DNA of 64,000 bases, from assembly GCF_900156535.1 (NCBI RefSeq), contig NZ_FTNV01000001.1, forward strand, positions 496,001-560,000, in the 5' to 3' direction. A program made the translations under genes and the position numbers. The notes under the pieces were generated by a model, which had not been told where the DNA came from, made no database searches, and worked only from the letters and a program-made list of their open reading frames with translations. This document shows, piece by piece, positions 27,044-36,226 of this stretch. Numbering within the stretch: position 1 is the stretch's first letter; each line of letters begins with the position of its first letter. Origin of the DNA: Roseovarius nanhaiticus (GTDB taxonomy: Bacteria; Pseudomonadota; Alphaproteobacteria; Rhodobacterales; Rhodobacteraceae).

Positions 27044-28165
27044 TCAAGCGGGGGGCGGATTTTGCGCCTTGTTATAGGGTTTCCAATCGCCGATGCCCGG
27101 ATAGTACGTCTTGCGCCAAGCGCGCACGCGCGGGTTCATGACGCGCCGCCAGAGGGGCGGCACCATCGCGGCCATCGTCATGATGGGATAGCCATAGGGC
27201 AGCTGCGGCGCCTCGTCCTCGGCATAGTTCTGCAAGAGGGGGAAGCGGCGGTCGGGCTTGTAATGGTGGTCCGAATGGCGCTGCAGGTTGATCAGGAGCC
27301 AGTTGGTCGCCTTGTGCGCCGCGTTCCAGCTGTGGCGCGGTTTGACATGCTCGTAGCGGCCATCGCCCAGATGCTCGCGCGTGAGGCCGTAATGCTCGAC
27401 GTAGTTCACCAGCTCCAGCTGCCAGATCGCAACCAGCGCCTGCCAGAGAAAGAGGGCAAGGCCCACCCAGCCGCCCAGAATGAGCGCCAGCGCCAGCATC
27501 CCGGCCTGCAGCGCCCAGTAGCGCCAGAAGGGGTTGCGCCGGTGCAGCGCGCCATGCCCCTTGCGCGCCAGCATCGCCGCCTCGGCGCGGAAGGCAGAGG
27601 TATAGGCGCCGGGCAAAACGCGGGCGAAGAAGCGGTGAAACCCCTCATTGTAGCGCGCGGTCACCGTGTCGCGCGGCGTGGCGACATGGCGATGGTGGAC
27701 CAGCATATGCTCGGACCGGAAATGCGAGTAAAGCACCATGGCCAGGAGAATATCGGCCATCATGCGCTCGGATTTCGGGCGCTGGTGCATCAGCTCATGC
27801 GCGTAGTTGATGCCCACCGTGCCGGTGATGACCCCGACGCCGAAAAAGAGCACGATCTTCTCCAGCGCGCCCAGGTGCGCGGCCTGCGGCACGTACCAGA
27901 TCATCCAGAAGAGCAGCGTGAATTGCACCGGCGCCCAGATCAGCGTGATCGCGCGATACCACGTCATGTCGTCGCCGCCATCGGGGTCCAGATTGTCCAG
28001 GTTGAGGCCAAGAAACGCGTCGAGAAGCGAGAAGAAATACCAGGTGAAGAGCGGCAGAAGGATCACCGTCCAGCCCCCTTGCACCGCGCCCAGGATCGCA
28101 ATGGGAACCAGCAGAAGCGACATCCAGAAGGGGAGGGCGCGGCGGATCTGGGCGAGGGTGGACAT
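27044..28165 (-). CDS. alkB: Alkane 1-monooxygenase / membrane di-iron hydroxylase
   Basis: A 373-residue integral membrane di-iron enzyme. The histidine boxes are HELMHQ, HMLVHHRHVATPRD and LQRHSDHHYKPDRRF, with NYVEHYGL between; these match AlkB including the HYG motif. Several hydrophobic helices precede and separate them. The ATG at 28165 (MSTLAQIRRALPF) was chosen because earlier codons lack the family pattern. It uses electrons from rubredoxin to hydroxylate terminal alkyl carbons; no rubredoxin gene is next to it. Short-chain or other substrates cannot be ruled out. Confidence 0.9.
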   Translation of the reverse strand: MSTLAQIRRALPFWMSLLLVPIAILGAVQGGWTVILLPLFTWYFFSLLDAFLGLNLDNLDPDGGDDMTWYRAITLIWAPVQFTLLFWMIWYVPQAAHLGALEKIVLFFGVGVITGTVGINYAHELMHQRPKSERMMADILLAMVLYSHFRSEHMLVHHRHVATPRDTVTARYNEGFHRFFARVLPGAYTSAFRAEAAMLARKGHGALHRRNPFWRYWALQAGMLALALILGGWVGLALFLWQALVAIWQLELVNYVEHYGLTREHLGDGRYEHVKPRHSWNAAHKATNWLLINLQRHSDHHYKPDRRFPLLQNYAEDEAPQLPYGYPIMTMAAMVPPLWRRVMNPRVRAWRKTYYPGIGDWKPYNKAQNPPPA

Positions 28166-28261
28166 CGAGAATCGCTCCGATGCTGTTGAGATCGTCTGGC
28201 CCATCGTCTGGCATCCAATCAAGGCGAAACGCGCACGACAAAGCGGCGTTTTGCGCGCAAT

Positions 28262-29332
28262 CTACCCCATTTCGCGCAGAACGCCACGCGACAGATCGTA
28301 CACTTTCCGCATCACTGTGGGCAGCTGTGCGGGCTGGAATTCGGGCAGCGCCATGAACGCCCCGCGTTCGGGGTTCGCGCCTGTGGACACTTGCGCCACA
28401 TGCACAGCAAGGCGCAGGTGGAAATGCGTGAATGTGTGGCGCGCCTCCTCGCTCAGCACGTGCCAATCCGCGTCCAGCGGGGGCGCGGGGGCGGGCGCCT
28501 CTTCGGCCCAGTCGCTGCCGGGCCAGCCCAGCATGCCGCCCAGAAGGCCGCGATCCTCGCGCCGCTCCAGAAGGATCGCGCCATCGGCGCGCTGCACCAC
28601 ATAGGCGATGCCGAGGCGCACCGGCTTGGCCTTTTTCGGGATCTTCCTGGGCAGATCGGCGGCGGTGCCGTTCGCCCGTGCAAGGCAGGGCGCGCGCCAC
28701 GGGCAGATGCCGCAAGCGGGGCTGCGGGGCGTGCAGATCGTGGCGCCCAGATCCATCACCGCCTGAGCGTAATCGCCGGGGCGCGCCTTGGGGGTCAGCG
28801 CGGCGGCGGCGGCGGTCAGTTCCGGCTTGGCAGCGGGCAGGGGGGTGTGGATGTCGTGCAGGCGCGCCATCACACGCTCGACATTGCCGTCCACCACCAC
28901 CTCGGGCAGATCGAAGGCAATGGCCGAGATGGCGCCTGCCGTGTAGGGGCCGATGCCGGGCAGCTTCAGCAAGGCGGCATGATCGGCGGGAAAAATACCG
29001 CCATGGTCGGCCACAACAGCCCGCGCACATTTCAGCAGGTTGCGGGCGCGGGCGTAATAGCCAAGACCGGCCCATTCGCCCATCACGTCGCCATCGTCGG
29101 CAGCGGCCAGATCGGCCACGGTGGGCCAGCGCGCGGTAAACCTTTCGAAATACTGCGTGACGGCAGCGACGGTCGTCTGTTGCAGCATCACCTCGGACAG
29201 CCAGATGCGATAGGGATCGGGCGCCTCGCCCTGCGCCCGCGCGGCAGGCGGCACCCGCCAGGGCATGGTGCGTGCATGGCGGTCATACCACTCCAAGAGC
29301 TCGGTGGCGCGCGCGGGCGCGGTCTCACGCAT
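28262..29332 (-). CDS. mutY: A/G-specific adenine DNA glycosylase
   Basis: A 356-residue base-excision enzyme that removes adenine mispaired with 8-oxoguanine. Catalytic Glu47 is in SEVMLQQT, the helix-hairpin-helix is LPGIGPYTAGAI, and the key Asp148 is in VDGNVERV. The 4Fe-4S site is C200-x6-C207-x2-C210-x5-C216. The C-terminal NUDIX-like domain (about 240-350) checks for 8-oxoguanine. It is divergent from the DUF721 gene across 93 bp. Confidence 0.95.
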   Translation of the reverse strand: MRETAPARATELLEWYDRHARTMPWRVPPAARAQGEAPDPYRIWLSEVMLQQTTVAAVTQYFERFTARWPTVADLAAADDGDVMGEWAGLGYYARARNLLKCARAVVADHGGIFPADHAALLKLPGIGPYTAGAISAIAFDLPEVVVDGNVERVMARLHDIHTPLPAAKPELTAAAAALTPKARPGDYAQAVMDLGATICTPRSPACGICPWRAPCLARANGTAADLPRKIPKKAKPVRLGIAYVVQRADGAILLERREDRGLLGGMLGWPGSDWAEEAPAPAPPLDADWHVLSEEARHTFTHFHLRLAVHVAQVSTGANPERGAFMALPEFQPAQLPTVMRKVYDLSRGVLREMG

Positions 29333-29425
29333 AGTTTATGTCGCCCTTTATGGTTTCTGCGGCTTATCTGCTGGCATGGCCGGCACCATGCCCTAGAATG
29401 GCGCGGATCGACAGGAGGTCAACGC

Positions 29426-29935
29426 ATGCCGCCCCGCCGTCCAACCACCAAAGGTTTCGCCCGCTCCAGCACATTGCTGCAAGAGCGGATCCGCAAGGCA
29501 TCGGAAAGCCGGGGCTTTGCCGAATCGCGCCTGCTGACCCAATGGACCGAAATCGTGGGCGAGGACATCGCCGCCATCGCGCGGCCCGTCAAGGTGGGCC
29601 ACGGGCGCGGCGGCATGGGCGCCACGCTGACCTTGCTGACCACCGGCGCGCAGGCGCCGATGCTGGAGATGCAGAAGGAGGGCCTGCGCGCCCGCGTCAA
29701 TGCCGTCTACGGCTATAACGCGATCAGCCGCATCACCATCACCCAGACCGCGCCCACCGGCTTTGCCGATGGGCAGGTCAGCTTTCAGCATCGCGCGCCC
29801 AAGGCGGCCCCGCGCGCGCATGATCCCGAGGCCATCGAGGAGGCGCGCCGCCTCGCCGCACCCGTGGCCGATGCGGGCCTGCGCGCTGCCCTTGAAGCCC
29901 TTGCGCAAAACGTATTATCCAAATCCAAACGCTGA
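29426..29935 (+). CDS. DUF721 (DciA-like) protein
   Basis: A 169-residue protein whose first 100 residues match DUF721, the family that includes the helicase loader DciA: LQERIRKASESRGFAESRLLTQWTEIVGEDIA is the typical start. An AGGAGG Shine-Dalgarno at 29413-29418 fixes the ATG. It is followed 19 bp later by the DsbA-like gene and faces mutY, a conserved Rhodobacterales order. A role with nucleic acids or DnaB loading is inferred from family only. Confidence 0.82.
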   Translation: MPPRRPTTKGFARSSTLLQERIRKASESRGFAESRLLTQWTEIVGEDIAAIARPVKVGHGRGGMGATLTLLTTGAQAPMLEMQKEGLRARVNAVYGYNAISRITITQTAPTGFADGQVSFQHRAPKAAPRAHDPEAIEEARRLAAPVADAGLRAALEALAQNVLSKSKR

Positions 29936-29954
29936 TCCTAAAAGGAATATCGCA

Positions 29955-30617
29955 ATGAACCGCAAAATACTCATCGGGGCGGCCATCCTGGCCATTGTCG
30001 GCGGTGCGCTCTGGTGGCAGCTGGGCGGCCGCGAAGAGGTGGCCGTGACCGAGACGGCGGACAGCACGGCTGCGGTCGATGTCGATACGTCCTCGATCAC
30101 CGAGATGACGATGGGTCCCGAGGATGCAAAGGTGACGATCACCGAATACGCGTCCTTCACCTGCCCGCATTGCGCGACGTTCCACCAGACGACATTCCAG
30201 AACCTCAAGCGCGACTATATCGACACCGGCAAGGTGCATTTCATCTACCGCGACGTCTATTTCGACCGTGTCGGCCTCTGGGCGTCGATGCTGGCGCGCT
30301 GCGGCGGGTCCGAGCGGTTCTTTGGCATTTCCGGCATGCTCTATGAGCAGCAGAAGGATTGGCTGAATTCGGACGATCCCGTCGAGATTTCCGGCAACCT
30401 GCGCCGGATCGGCAAGGTCGCGGGCCTCGAAGAAGAGCAGATCAACGCGTGCCTCGAGGACGCGGGCAAGGCCGAGACGCTGCTGGCATGGTTTGAACAG
30501 AACGCCGAGGCGGATGATATCAGCTCGACGCCGACGCTGATGATCAATGGCCAGCAATACGGCAACATGGCCTATGCCGACCTGCAGGAGATCATCGAAG
30601 AGAAGCTGGCGGAATGA
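29955..30617 (+). CDS. DsbA-family thioredoxin-fold protein
   Basis: A 220-residue protein with an N-terminal signal or anchor (residues 4-22) and a DsbA-type thioredoxin fold. The active site is CPHC (Cys70-Cys73) and the cis-proline loop is SSTPTLMING. It acts in the periplasm as a disulfide oxidase. The AAAGGAAT Shine-Dalgarno precedes the ATG. Its stop overlaps the CoA-transferase start by 4 bp (ATGA). In related genomes this slot is often followed by smc; here it is not. Confidence 0.9.
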   Translation: MNRKILIGAAILAIVGGALWWQLGGREEVAVTETADSTAAVDVDTSSITEMTMGPEDAKVTITEYASFTCPHCATFHQTTFQNLKRDYIDTGKVHFIYRDVYFDRVGLWASMLARCGGSERFFGISGMLYEQQKDWLNSDDPVEISGNLRRIGKVAGLEEEQINACLEDAGKAETLLAWFEQNAEADDISSTPTLMINGQQYGNMAYADLQEIIEEKLAE

Positions 30618-31726
30618 GCGCGGCGCCTCTGGCCGGCCTCAAGGTCGTTGAACTGGCGCGTATCCTGGCCGGCCCCTGGGCCGGTCAGACGCTGGCTGAT
30701 CTGGGCGCCGAGGTGATCAAGGTCGAGAGCCCCGAGGGCGACGACACGCGCCGCTGGGGCCCTCCTTTCATCGAGCGTGAGGACGACCGCAGCGCCGCCT
30801 ATTTCCACGGCACGAACCGGGGCAAGAGCAGCGTCGCCATCGACTTCCGTACGCCCGAAGGGCAAGCACAGGTGCGCGCGCTGGTCGCGGAGGCCGACAT
30901 TCTTATCGAGAATTTCAAGGTCGGTGGCCTTGCGAAATATGGCCTGGACTACGCCAGCCTCGCGCAGCTGAACCCGCGCCTCATCTATTGCTCGGTCACC
31001 GGCTTCGGGCAGGATGGGCCTTACGCGCATCGCGCGGGCTATGATTACATCATTCAGGGCATGTCGGGCCTCATGTCGATCACCGGCGCGCCCGATGGGC
31101 AACCGCAACGTGTGGGCGTGGCGATCACCGATCTTTTCACCGGAGTCTATGCGGCGACGGCGATCCTTGCGGCGCTGCATCAAAGGGCTGCGACCGGCAA
31201 GGGCCAGCAGATCGACATGGCGCTGCTGGACGTGGCCGTGGCGGTTACGGCCAACCAGTCGATGAACTATCTGACCACGGGCGAGGCGCCGGGACGTATC
31301 GGGAATTTCCACCCCAACCTCGCGCCCTATCAGGTGTTCGATTGCGCTGACGGTTATATCATCATCGCCGTTGGCAATGACGCCCAATACCAGCGCCTCT
31401 GCGCCGCGCTGGGCGCGCCGGATCTGGCCACTGCGCCCGAATACGCAACCAATGCAGACCGCGTCGCCCTGCGCGATCAGCTAAGCGCGCTTTTGACGGC
31501 GCGGACGATGACCTTCACCAAGGATGGACTGCTCTCCGCCTGCGAGGCCGCGGGCGTGCCCGCCGGGCCGATCAACACGCTGGAAGAGGTTTATGCCGAT
31601 CCGCAGATCATCGCGCGCGGCATGCGGATTGACCCCGAAGGCGTGCCGGGCGTACGCACGCCGATCCGGTTCTCGGACGCCGATATGGCGCTCGAGAAGG
31701 CGTCGCCGAAACTGCCCAAGGGCTGA
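30614..31726 (+). CDS. CaiB/BaiF family CoA-transferase
   Basis: A 370-residue class III CoA-transferase that moves CoA between acyl groups. The start LAGLKVVELARILAGPWAGQ is typical, as is TRRWGPPF, and the catalytic aspartate is Asp173 in VAITDLFTGVYA. The acceptor acid is unknown; formyl, carnitine or dicarboxylic acids are used in the family. It is slightly short of formyl-CoA transferases but complete. It is coupled (ATGA) to the DsbA-like gene and convergent with lpxK. Confidence 0.9.
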   Translation: MSAAPLAGLKVVELARILAGPWAGQTLADLGAEVIKVESPEGDDTRRWGPPFIEREDDRSAAYFHGTNRGKSSVAIDFRTPEGQAQVRALVAEADILIENFKVGGLAKYGLDYASLAQLNPRLIYCSVTGFGQDGPYAHRAGYDYIIQGMSGLMSITGAPDGQPQRVGVAITDLFTGVYAATAILAALHQRAATGKGQQIDMALLDVAVAVTANQSMNYLTTGEAPGRIGNFHPNLAPYQVFDCADGYIIIAVGNDAQYQRLCAALGAPDLATAPEYATNADRVALRDQLSALLTARTMTFTKDGLLSACEAAGVPAGPINTLEEVYADPQIIARGMRIDPEGVPGVRTPIRFSDADMALEKASPKLPKG

Positions 31727-31742
31727 ACACAACTAGCGCGGC

Positions 31743-32735
31743 TCAAAGACCCAGTGCCGCCAGCCGCGCATCGACGTCGGACCAATCGTCGATCTCCAGC
31801 CGCACGGGCAGGGTCAGCACCTTGGGCCGAAATTCCGGCGGCAGGCGTACGGCGTCTTTCTCGGTCGTGACCATTTGCGCGCCGAGCCGGGACGCCTCGG
31901 CCTCCAGCCGTGTCAGCAGGGCGGGGGTGAAGGGCTGATGATCGTCCAGCGCCTCGGTTCCGGCCAGCTCGGCGCCCATGTTGCGCAAGGTTGCAAAGAA
32001 TTTCTCGGGATGCCCGATCCCGGCGAAGGCAAGGCAGCGCGTGCCCTCCCAGTCCATCCCGGTCTGCAATGGGGCCAGCGCGCCGCGCAGATGCGGCAGG
32101 GACAGGGCCTCGCCCCAAGAGTCCTGAAACGCCCTCTGTGCCGCAGCGCCCCCGATGGACAGCAGCAGATCGGCGCGGGCCAGTCCCACTTCCACCGGCT
32201 CGCGCAGCGGACCGGCGGGCAGGCAGCGCCCATTTCCAAAGCCCGCGACAGCATCGACCACGATCAGTGACAGATCCTTGTATAGGGACGGATTCTGAAA
32301 TCCGTCATCCATCACGATCACCTCTGCCCCCGCCGCCGCGGCGGCCAGCGCCCCCAAGGCGCGATCGCGCGCGACCCAAGTCGGCGCGAAAGCCGAGATC
32401 AGCAGCGGCTCGTCGCCGACATCGGCCGCGTCGTGCGCGGCAGGGTCCACCTGCACCGGTCCCTCCAGCCGCCCGCCATGCCCTCGGCTGACCACATGCA
32501 CGGCGCGGCCCCGCGCGATCAGATGTTGAACCAAGGCGATCACCGTGGGTGTCTTGCCCGTGCCGCCCGCATTGAGGTTGCCGACGCAGATGACCGGGAC
32601 CGGCGCGCGGACCGGATCACCCGCCGCCAGTCGCCCGGCGGTGACGCGGGCATAAAGCGCGCCCAGCGGCGCCAGAAGGCGCGCGCGCAGGCCCGGTGCG
32701 TGGCGCGGGCGCAGCCAGAAGGCAGGCGCGCGCAT
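31743..32735 (-). CDS. lpxK: Tetraacyldisaccharide 4'-kinase
   Basis: A 330-residue inner-membrane kinase that phosphorylates the lipid A precursor at the 4' position. Walker A is [14 protein letters not shown] (51-64), followed by HVVSRGHGG and the switch segment [13 protein letters not shown]. The N-terminal helix anchors it. The ATG shares a base with the TGA of the upstream Kdo transferase (TGATG). It is the last gene of a lipid A block. Confidence 0.95.
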   Translation of the reverse strand: MRAPAFWLRPRHAPGLRARLLAPLGALYARVTAGRLAAGDPVRAPVPVICVGNLNAGGTGKTPTVIALVQHLIARGRAVHVVSRGHGGRLEGPVQVDPAAHDAADVGDEPLLISAFAPTWVARDRALGALAAAAAGAEVIVMDDGFQNPSLYKDLSLIVVDAVAGFGNGRCLPAGPLREPVEVGLARADLLLSIGGAAAQRAFQDSWGEALSLPHLRGALAPLQTGMDWEGTRCLAFAGIGHPEKFFATLRNMGAELAGTEALDDHQPFTPALLTRLEAEASRLGAQMVTTEKDAVRLPPEFRPKVLTLPVRLEIDDWSDVDARLAALGL

Positions 32736-33991
32736 CAGGCGACCTCCAAATCGTCAAGCATGTCCTGCAGCATGTCGAGGATATGGTCCGTCACCTCGGC
32801 GCCCACGGTGGCCACCTCCCAGGCCGCATGGGCCATGGTCGCGCTGCGGTCGGCGGCGATGAGATGCGTCACGGCTGCTGCCAGAGTGCCCGCATCGCGC
32901 ACGATGCGCGCGCCGCCCGCGCCCGCGTAGCGTTTGTAGCTGGGCAGGTAGCGCGCCACGTTCGGCCCATAGACAATAGCGGCGCCATGCGCCGCAGGCT
33001 CGTTCGGGTCGCTGCCGCCCATGCCGGGCAGCAGCGAATTGCCCATGAAGGCGATGGTGGCGAGGCGATACCAGAGGCCCATTTCGCCGCGCGTATCGGC
33101 CAGCAGAACCTGCGTCGCCTCACCCGGCATTCCGCCTTGCGACCAGATGGCATGGCGCCAGTTGCCTTGGCGCAGCGTGGCGCGGAACGCCTCCGTCTCG
33201 TCCAGCGTTTCGGGCACGAGGATCAGGAACAAGCGGTGCGCCAGGCGACTGGCCTGGCGATGCGCGTCGAGGATCATGTGTAGCTCGGAATGGCGCACCA
33301 TCGCGGCCAGCCAGGTGGGCCGCCCCCGCAGGCTGGCGGCCATTTCGTCGCGCAGTGCCTCGTCATAGGGCAGGGGGATGGCGCCTTCCTGAAAAAGGCC
33401 CGTCACGCTCAGCTTTTCTTCGGGTACGCCCAAGCGGCGCAAATACCGCGCGGCCCCGTCCGAGCGGGCAAGGATACGCCGGAACCGCGCCAGAAGGCTG
33501 GGCGTCATGTCCGGCAGCCACCGCCAGCCGGGCCGCTCCAGCATCGCGGTATCGGCATCGACCAGAACCAGCGGCACGCCCGCCTCATCCGCCGATGTCA
33601 GCAGCGCGGGCATCAGATCCCCCCCGGTCCAGAGGCAGATATCGGGGCGCCAATGATCCAGAAATGCCGCCGCCTCGGCGGGGTTGTCGGCGCTCAGCGG
33701 CTGGTGGAATGTCAGCGCGCGCGCGTGGCTGGGCAGCACCAGCCCCTGCGCGGTGGTCAAAAGCAGATGCAGACCGCCCGCGCCGGGCGTGCCCCAATTC
33801 TCCTCGCCACGCTGGACCGACAGCCGCTCGACCAGCTGCACCAGCGCATTGGCGTGCTCGAGACTGGTGGCATGGCCCCAGATCACAGCGCCGGCTGGCC
33901 GCTCGCCGCTGGGGGCAAAGCCGCCATCCGCCGCCTGCGTCCCGCGCCGGGCCAGCGCCATATAGGCCGCAAGGCTGAGCGAGCGGGCCAT
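32735..33991 (-). CDS. waaA: Kdo transferase (WaaA/KdtA)
   Basis: A 418-residue GT30 glycosyltransferase that adds Kdo to the lipid A precursor at the inner membrane. The N-terminal half has [15 protein letters not shown], where Glu takes the place of the catalytic Glu in the usual ASVGE motif; the C-terminal half has the Kdo/CMP binding stretch [22 protein letters not shown], typical of KdtA. It overlaps lpxK by 1 bp and follows the DUF4170 gene by 11 bp. Number of Kdo units added cannot be told. Confidence 0.92.
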   Translation of the reverse strand: MARSLSLAAYMALARRGTQAADGGFAPSGERPAGAVIWGHATSLEHANALVQLVERLSVQRGEENWGTPGAGGLHLLLTTAQGLVLPSHARALTFHQPLSADNPAEAAAFLDHWRPDICLWTGGDLMPALLTSADEAGVPLVLVDADTAMLERPGWRWLPDMTPSLLARFRRILARSDGAARYLRRLGVPEEKLSVTGLFQEGAIPLPYDEALRDEMAASLRGRPTWLAAMVRHSELHMILDAHRQASRLAHRLFLILVPETLDETEAFRATLRQGNWRHAIWSQGGMPGEATQVLLADTRGEMGLWYRLATIAFMGNSLLPGMGGSDPNEPAAHGAAIVYGPNVARYLPSYKRYAGAGGARIVRDAGTLAAAVTHLIAADRSATMAHAAWEVATVGAEVTDHILDMLQDMLDDLEVA

Positions 33992-34002
33992 CCAGGCGTG
34001 CC

Positions 34003-34245
34003 TCAGCCCAGCTCTTCGGTGGGCGAGGCAGGCGTTTCTTCGTCGCGCAGGCGGTGCAAGTGGGCGATGAAATAGCGCATATGCGCGTTGTCCACCGTGC
34101 GCTGCGCCTCTCCCTTCCAGGCGTTATGCGCGCTTTGATAGTCGGGATAGATGCCGACGATGTGCAGGTCGTCGACATTCTTGAACACGTTCTTGGCCGG
34201 GTCGATCAATTCGCCGCCAAAGACGAGGTGCAGGCGTTGGGTCAT
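34003..34245 (-). CDS. DUF4170 small protein, 80 aa
   Basis: An 80-residue protein with the pattern RLHLVFGGELIDP, VGIYPDYQSAHNAWKG and AHMRYFIAHLHRL typical of DUF4170. AGGAGA lies just before the ATG at 34245, which was chosen over an upstream in-frame start. It sits between the exporter and waaA in the lipid A operon. A role in lipid A/Kdo assembly is suggested only by position. Confidence 0.85.
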   Translation of the reverse strand: MTQRLHLVFGGELIDPAKNVFKNVDDLHIVGIYPDYQSAHNAWKGEAQRTVDNAHMRYFIAHLHRLRDEETPASPTEELG

Positions 34246-34344
34246 GTCATCTCTCCTGAAATTCGGATGCTTGCCGATGAAACTATGGGCAGGGCAGAGC
34301 CGGGGCAAGGGCCGGGGCGCGGGCGCGCCGGGCGGTTCGCGATG

Positions 34345-36132
34345 TCAGGGCTTTTTGTCGTATCCCTGTTTTTGCGCGCTATAAAGTTGCGCATAGAGGC
34401 GGTTCTGCTTCAGCAGCTGATCGTGCCGGCCCTCTTCCACCAGTTGCCCGGCCTCCAGCACATAGATGCGGTCCGCATCCGCGATGGACGAGAGGCGATG
34501 CGCCACGACGATGCAGGTCTTGCCCTTGGTCAGCCTGTCCAGCGCGCTCTTGATGCGTGCCTCGGTCGCCTGATCCAGTGCGCTTGTCGCCTCGTCCAGC
34601 AGGATGATCGGCGCGTCGCTGAGAAAGGCGCGCGCGATGGCGATACGCTGCTTCTGCCCGCCCGAGAGCTGCGCGCCCTTCGGCCCCACGGGGGCGCCGC
34701 CACGGGCGCGGATCACGTCCGCGATCTCGGCCTTTTCGGCGGCCTGCCAGACCTCTTCTTCGCTGGCCTCGGGTTTGACGTATCGGATGTTTTCCCAGAT
34801 CGAATTGTTGAAGATCACGATATCCTGCGCCACCACCGAATAGGCTCCGCGCAGCGCCTGGACCTTGAGCTGGTCGATGGGCTGACCCCCGATGGTGATG
34901 CGCCCGGCCTTGGTGTCGTAGAGCCGCGTGAGCAGGGAGAGGATCGTCGTCTTGCCCGACCCGGTCGAGCCGACGATGGCCGAGACCTGCCCTCCCTTGA
35001 AGGTCATGTCCAGCCCGTGGAACAGCGGCTGATCCTCGGAATAGGAGAAATGCACATCCTCCAGCACGATGTCGCCGCGCGTGTCGAACTCGGAGGTTGC
35101 GCCGGGCTTGTCCGTGATGCTGGGCACTTCGTCATGCAGCCGGCGGATCCGGTCCAAGAGGACGAGGTTCGAGGGCAGCGCGCCAAAGAACATCGCCAGA
35201 AGGCGGGCGGGATCAAAGACCATGACCATGCCCAGAAGGAAGGTGATGATGCCCGCACCGTCCATATCGAACTGGGGGCTGAGCACCATGTAGCCGCCCC
35301 CGCCGATCACCAGCACGTAGACAAAGGCGCTGCTGAGGTCGATCGAGGGCATGGTCAGCGCTTGTGTGATCTGCACCCGGTTCATCAGATCGCGGATCGA
35401 CCGAGTTCCCTTCATCAGCCTGTCGGTCTCGACGCCCTCCTGCCCCGCGATCTTGACCGTGCGCATGCCGGCCGTCGTCTCCTCGATGCCGTTCATGTAC
35501 TCGCCGAGGGCCGTCTCGGCCTCGCCTTGGGTGATCTTCACCCGGTCTGAGACGTAGTTCATCACCCAGATGATGAAGGGCAGGACAACGACGGCGGTGG
35601 CGAAAAGGATCGGGTTCTTCCAGATCAGATAGCCCGAGACGATGATGACAGTCACCGCGTCGCGCACCGCATTGGCCGTCGCCTGGCCCACGAAGACGCC
35701 CAGCGATTGCGTCTGAGTCACCAGCCGCTGGATGATCTCGCCGGATTTGGTGCGCTCGAAATAGGCCAGATCGAGGCGCATCATGTGATCGATCAGATCC
35801 CGGCGCATCTGGAATATGGCGTCATTGCTGATCCAGATCGTCACGCGCGGTACAAGGTAGGACATAAGGCCGCGCACCGCGAAGAGGACGAACACCACGA
35901 TGCAGACCTGCACCAGATCCGCCACGCTGCCGCTTTCGAAAATGACGCGCAGGCCGCTTTCGGTCATTGACAGGAATTGCTGATAGACCACGCCCTGCAC
36001 CAGGATCATGCCCAGCACGACAAAAAGCCACGGTGCCTTCTGACGCAGATAGCGCGTCCAGAGCCAGCGCAGATTATCCTTGTCGCGCTCGGAGTAAAGC
36101 GGCGCGCGTTTGAGTTTCGGAGGTTTGCTCAT
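34345..36132 (-). CDS. ABC exporter, MsbA-like lipid flippase
   Basis: A 595-residue half-transporter with six N-terminal membrane helices and a C-terminal ATPase: Walker A VGSTGSGKTT, signature LSGGQKQRIAIARAFL, Walker B IILLDEATSALD and H-loop VVAHRLSSI. It is upstream of the DUF4170, waaA and lpxK genes on the same strand, so it most likely flips lipid A-core across the inner membrane. Multidrug export is the alternative. Confidence 0.88.
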   Translation of the reverse strand: MSKPPKLKRAPLYSERDKDNLRWLWTRYLRQKAPWLFVVLGMILVQGVVYQQFLSMTESGLRVIFESGSVADLVQVCIVVFVLFAVRGLMSYLVPRVTIWISNDAIFQMRRDLIDHMMRLDLAYFERTKSGEIIQRLVTQTQSLGVFVGQATANAVRDAVTVIIVSGYLIWKNPILFATAVVVLPFIIWVMNYVSDRVKITQGEAETALGEYMNGIEETTAGMRTVKIAGQEGVETDRLMKGTRSIRDLMNRVQITQALTMPSIDLSSAFVYVLVIGGGGYMVLSPQFDMDGAGIITFLLGMVMVFDPARLLAMFFGALPSNLVLLDRIRRLHDEVPSITDKPGATSEFDTRGDIVLEDVHFSYSEDQPLFHGLDMTFKGGQVSAIVGSTGSGKTTILSLLTRLYDTKAGRITIGGQPIDQLKVQALRGAYSVVAQDIVIFNNSIWENIRYVKPEASEEEVWQAAEKAEIADVIRARGGAPVGPKGAQLSGGQKQRIAIARAFLSDAPIILLDEATSALDQATEARIKSALDRLTKGKTCIVVAHRLSSIADADRIYVLEAGQLVEEGRHDQLLKQNRLYAQLYSAQKQGYDKKP

Positions 36133-36226
36133 CTGGGCCGGGCCTTCGGATTTGAACGGTTGGCTTGGCTCCTACAGCGTTTCGGCGGCAAGGTCACCTG
36201 CCGCCGCATGCCTTTTGGCAGCTCGC

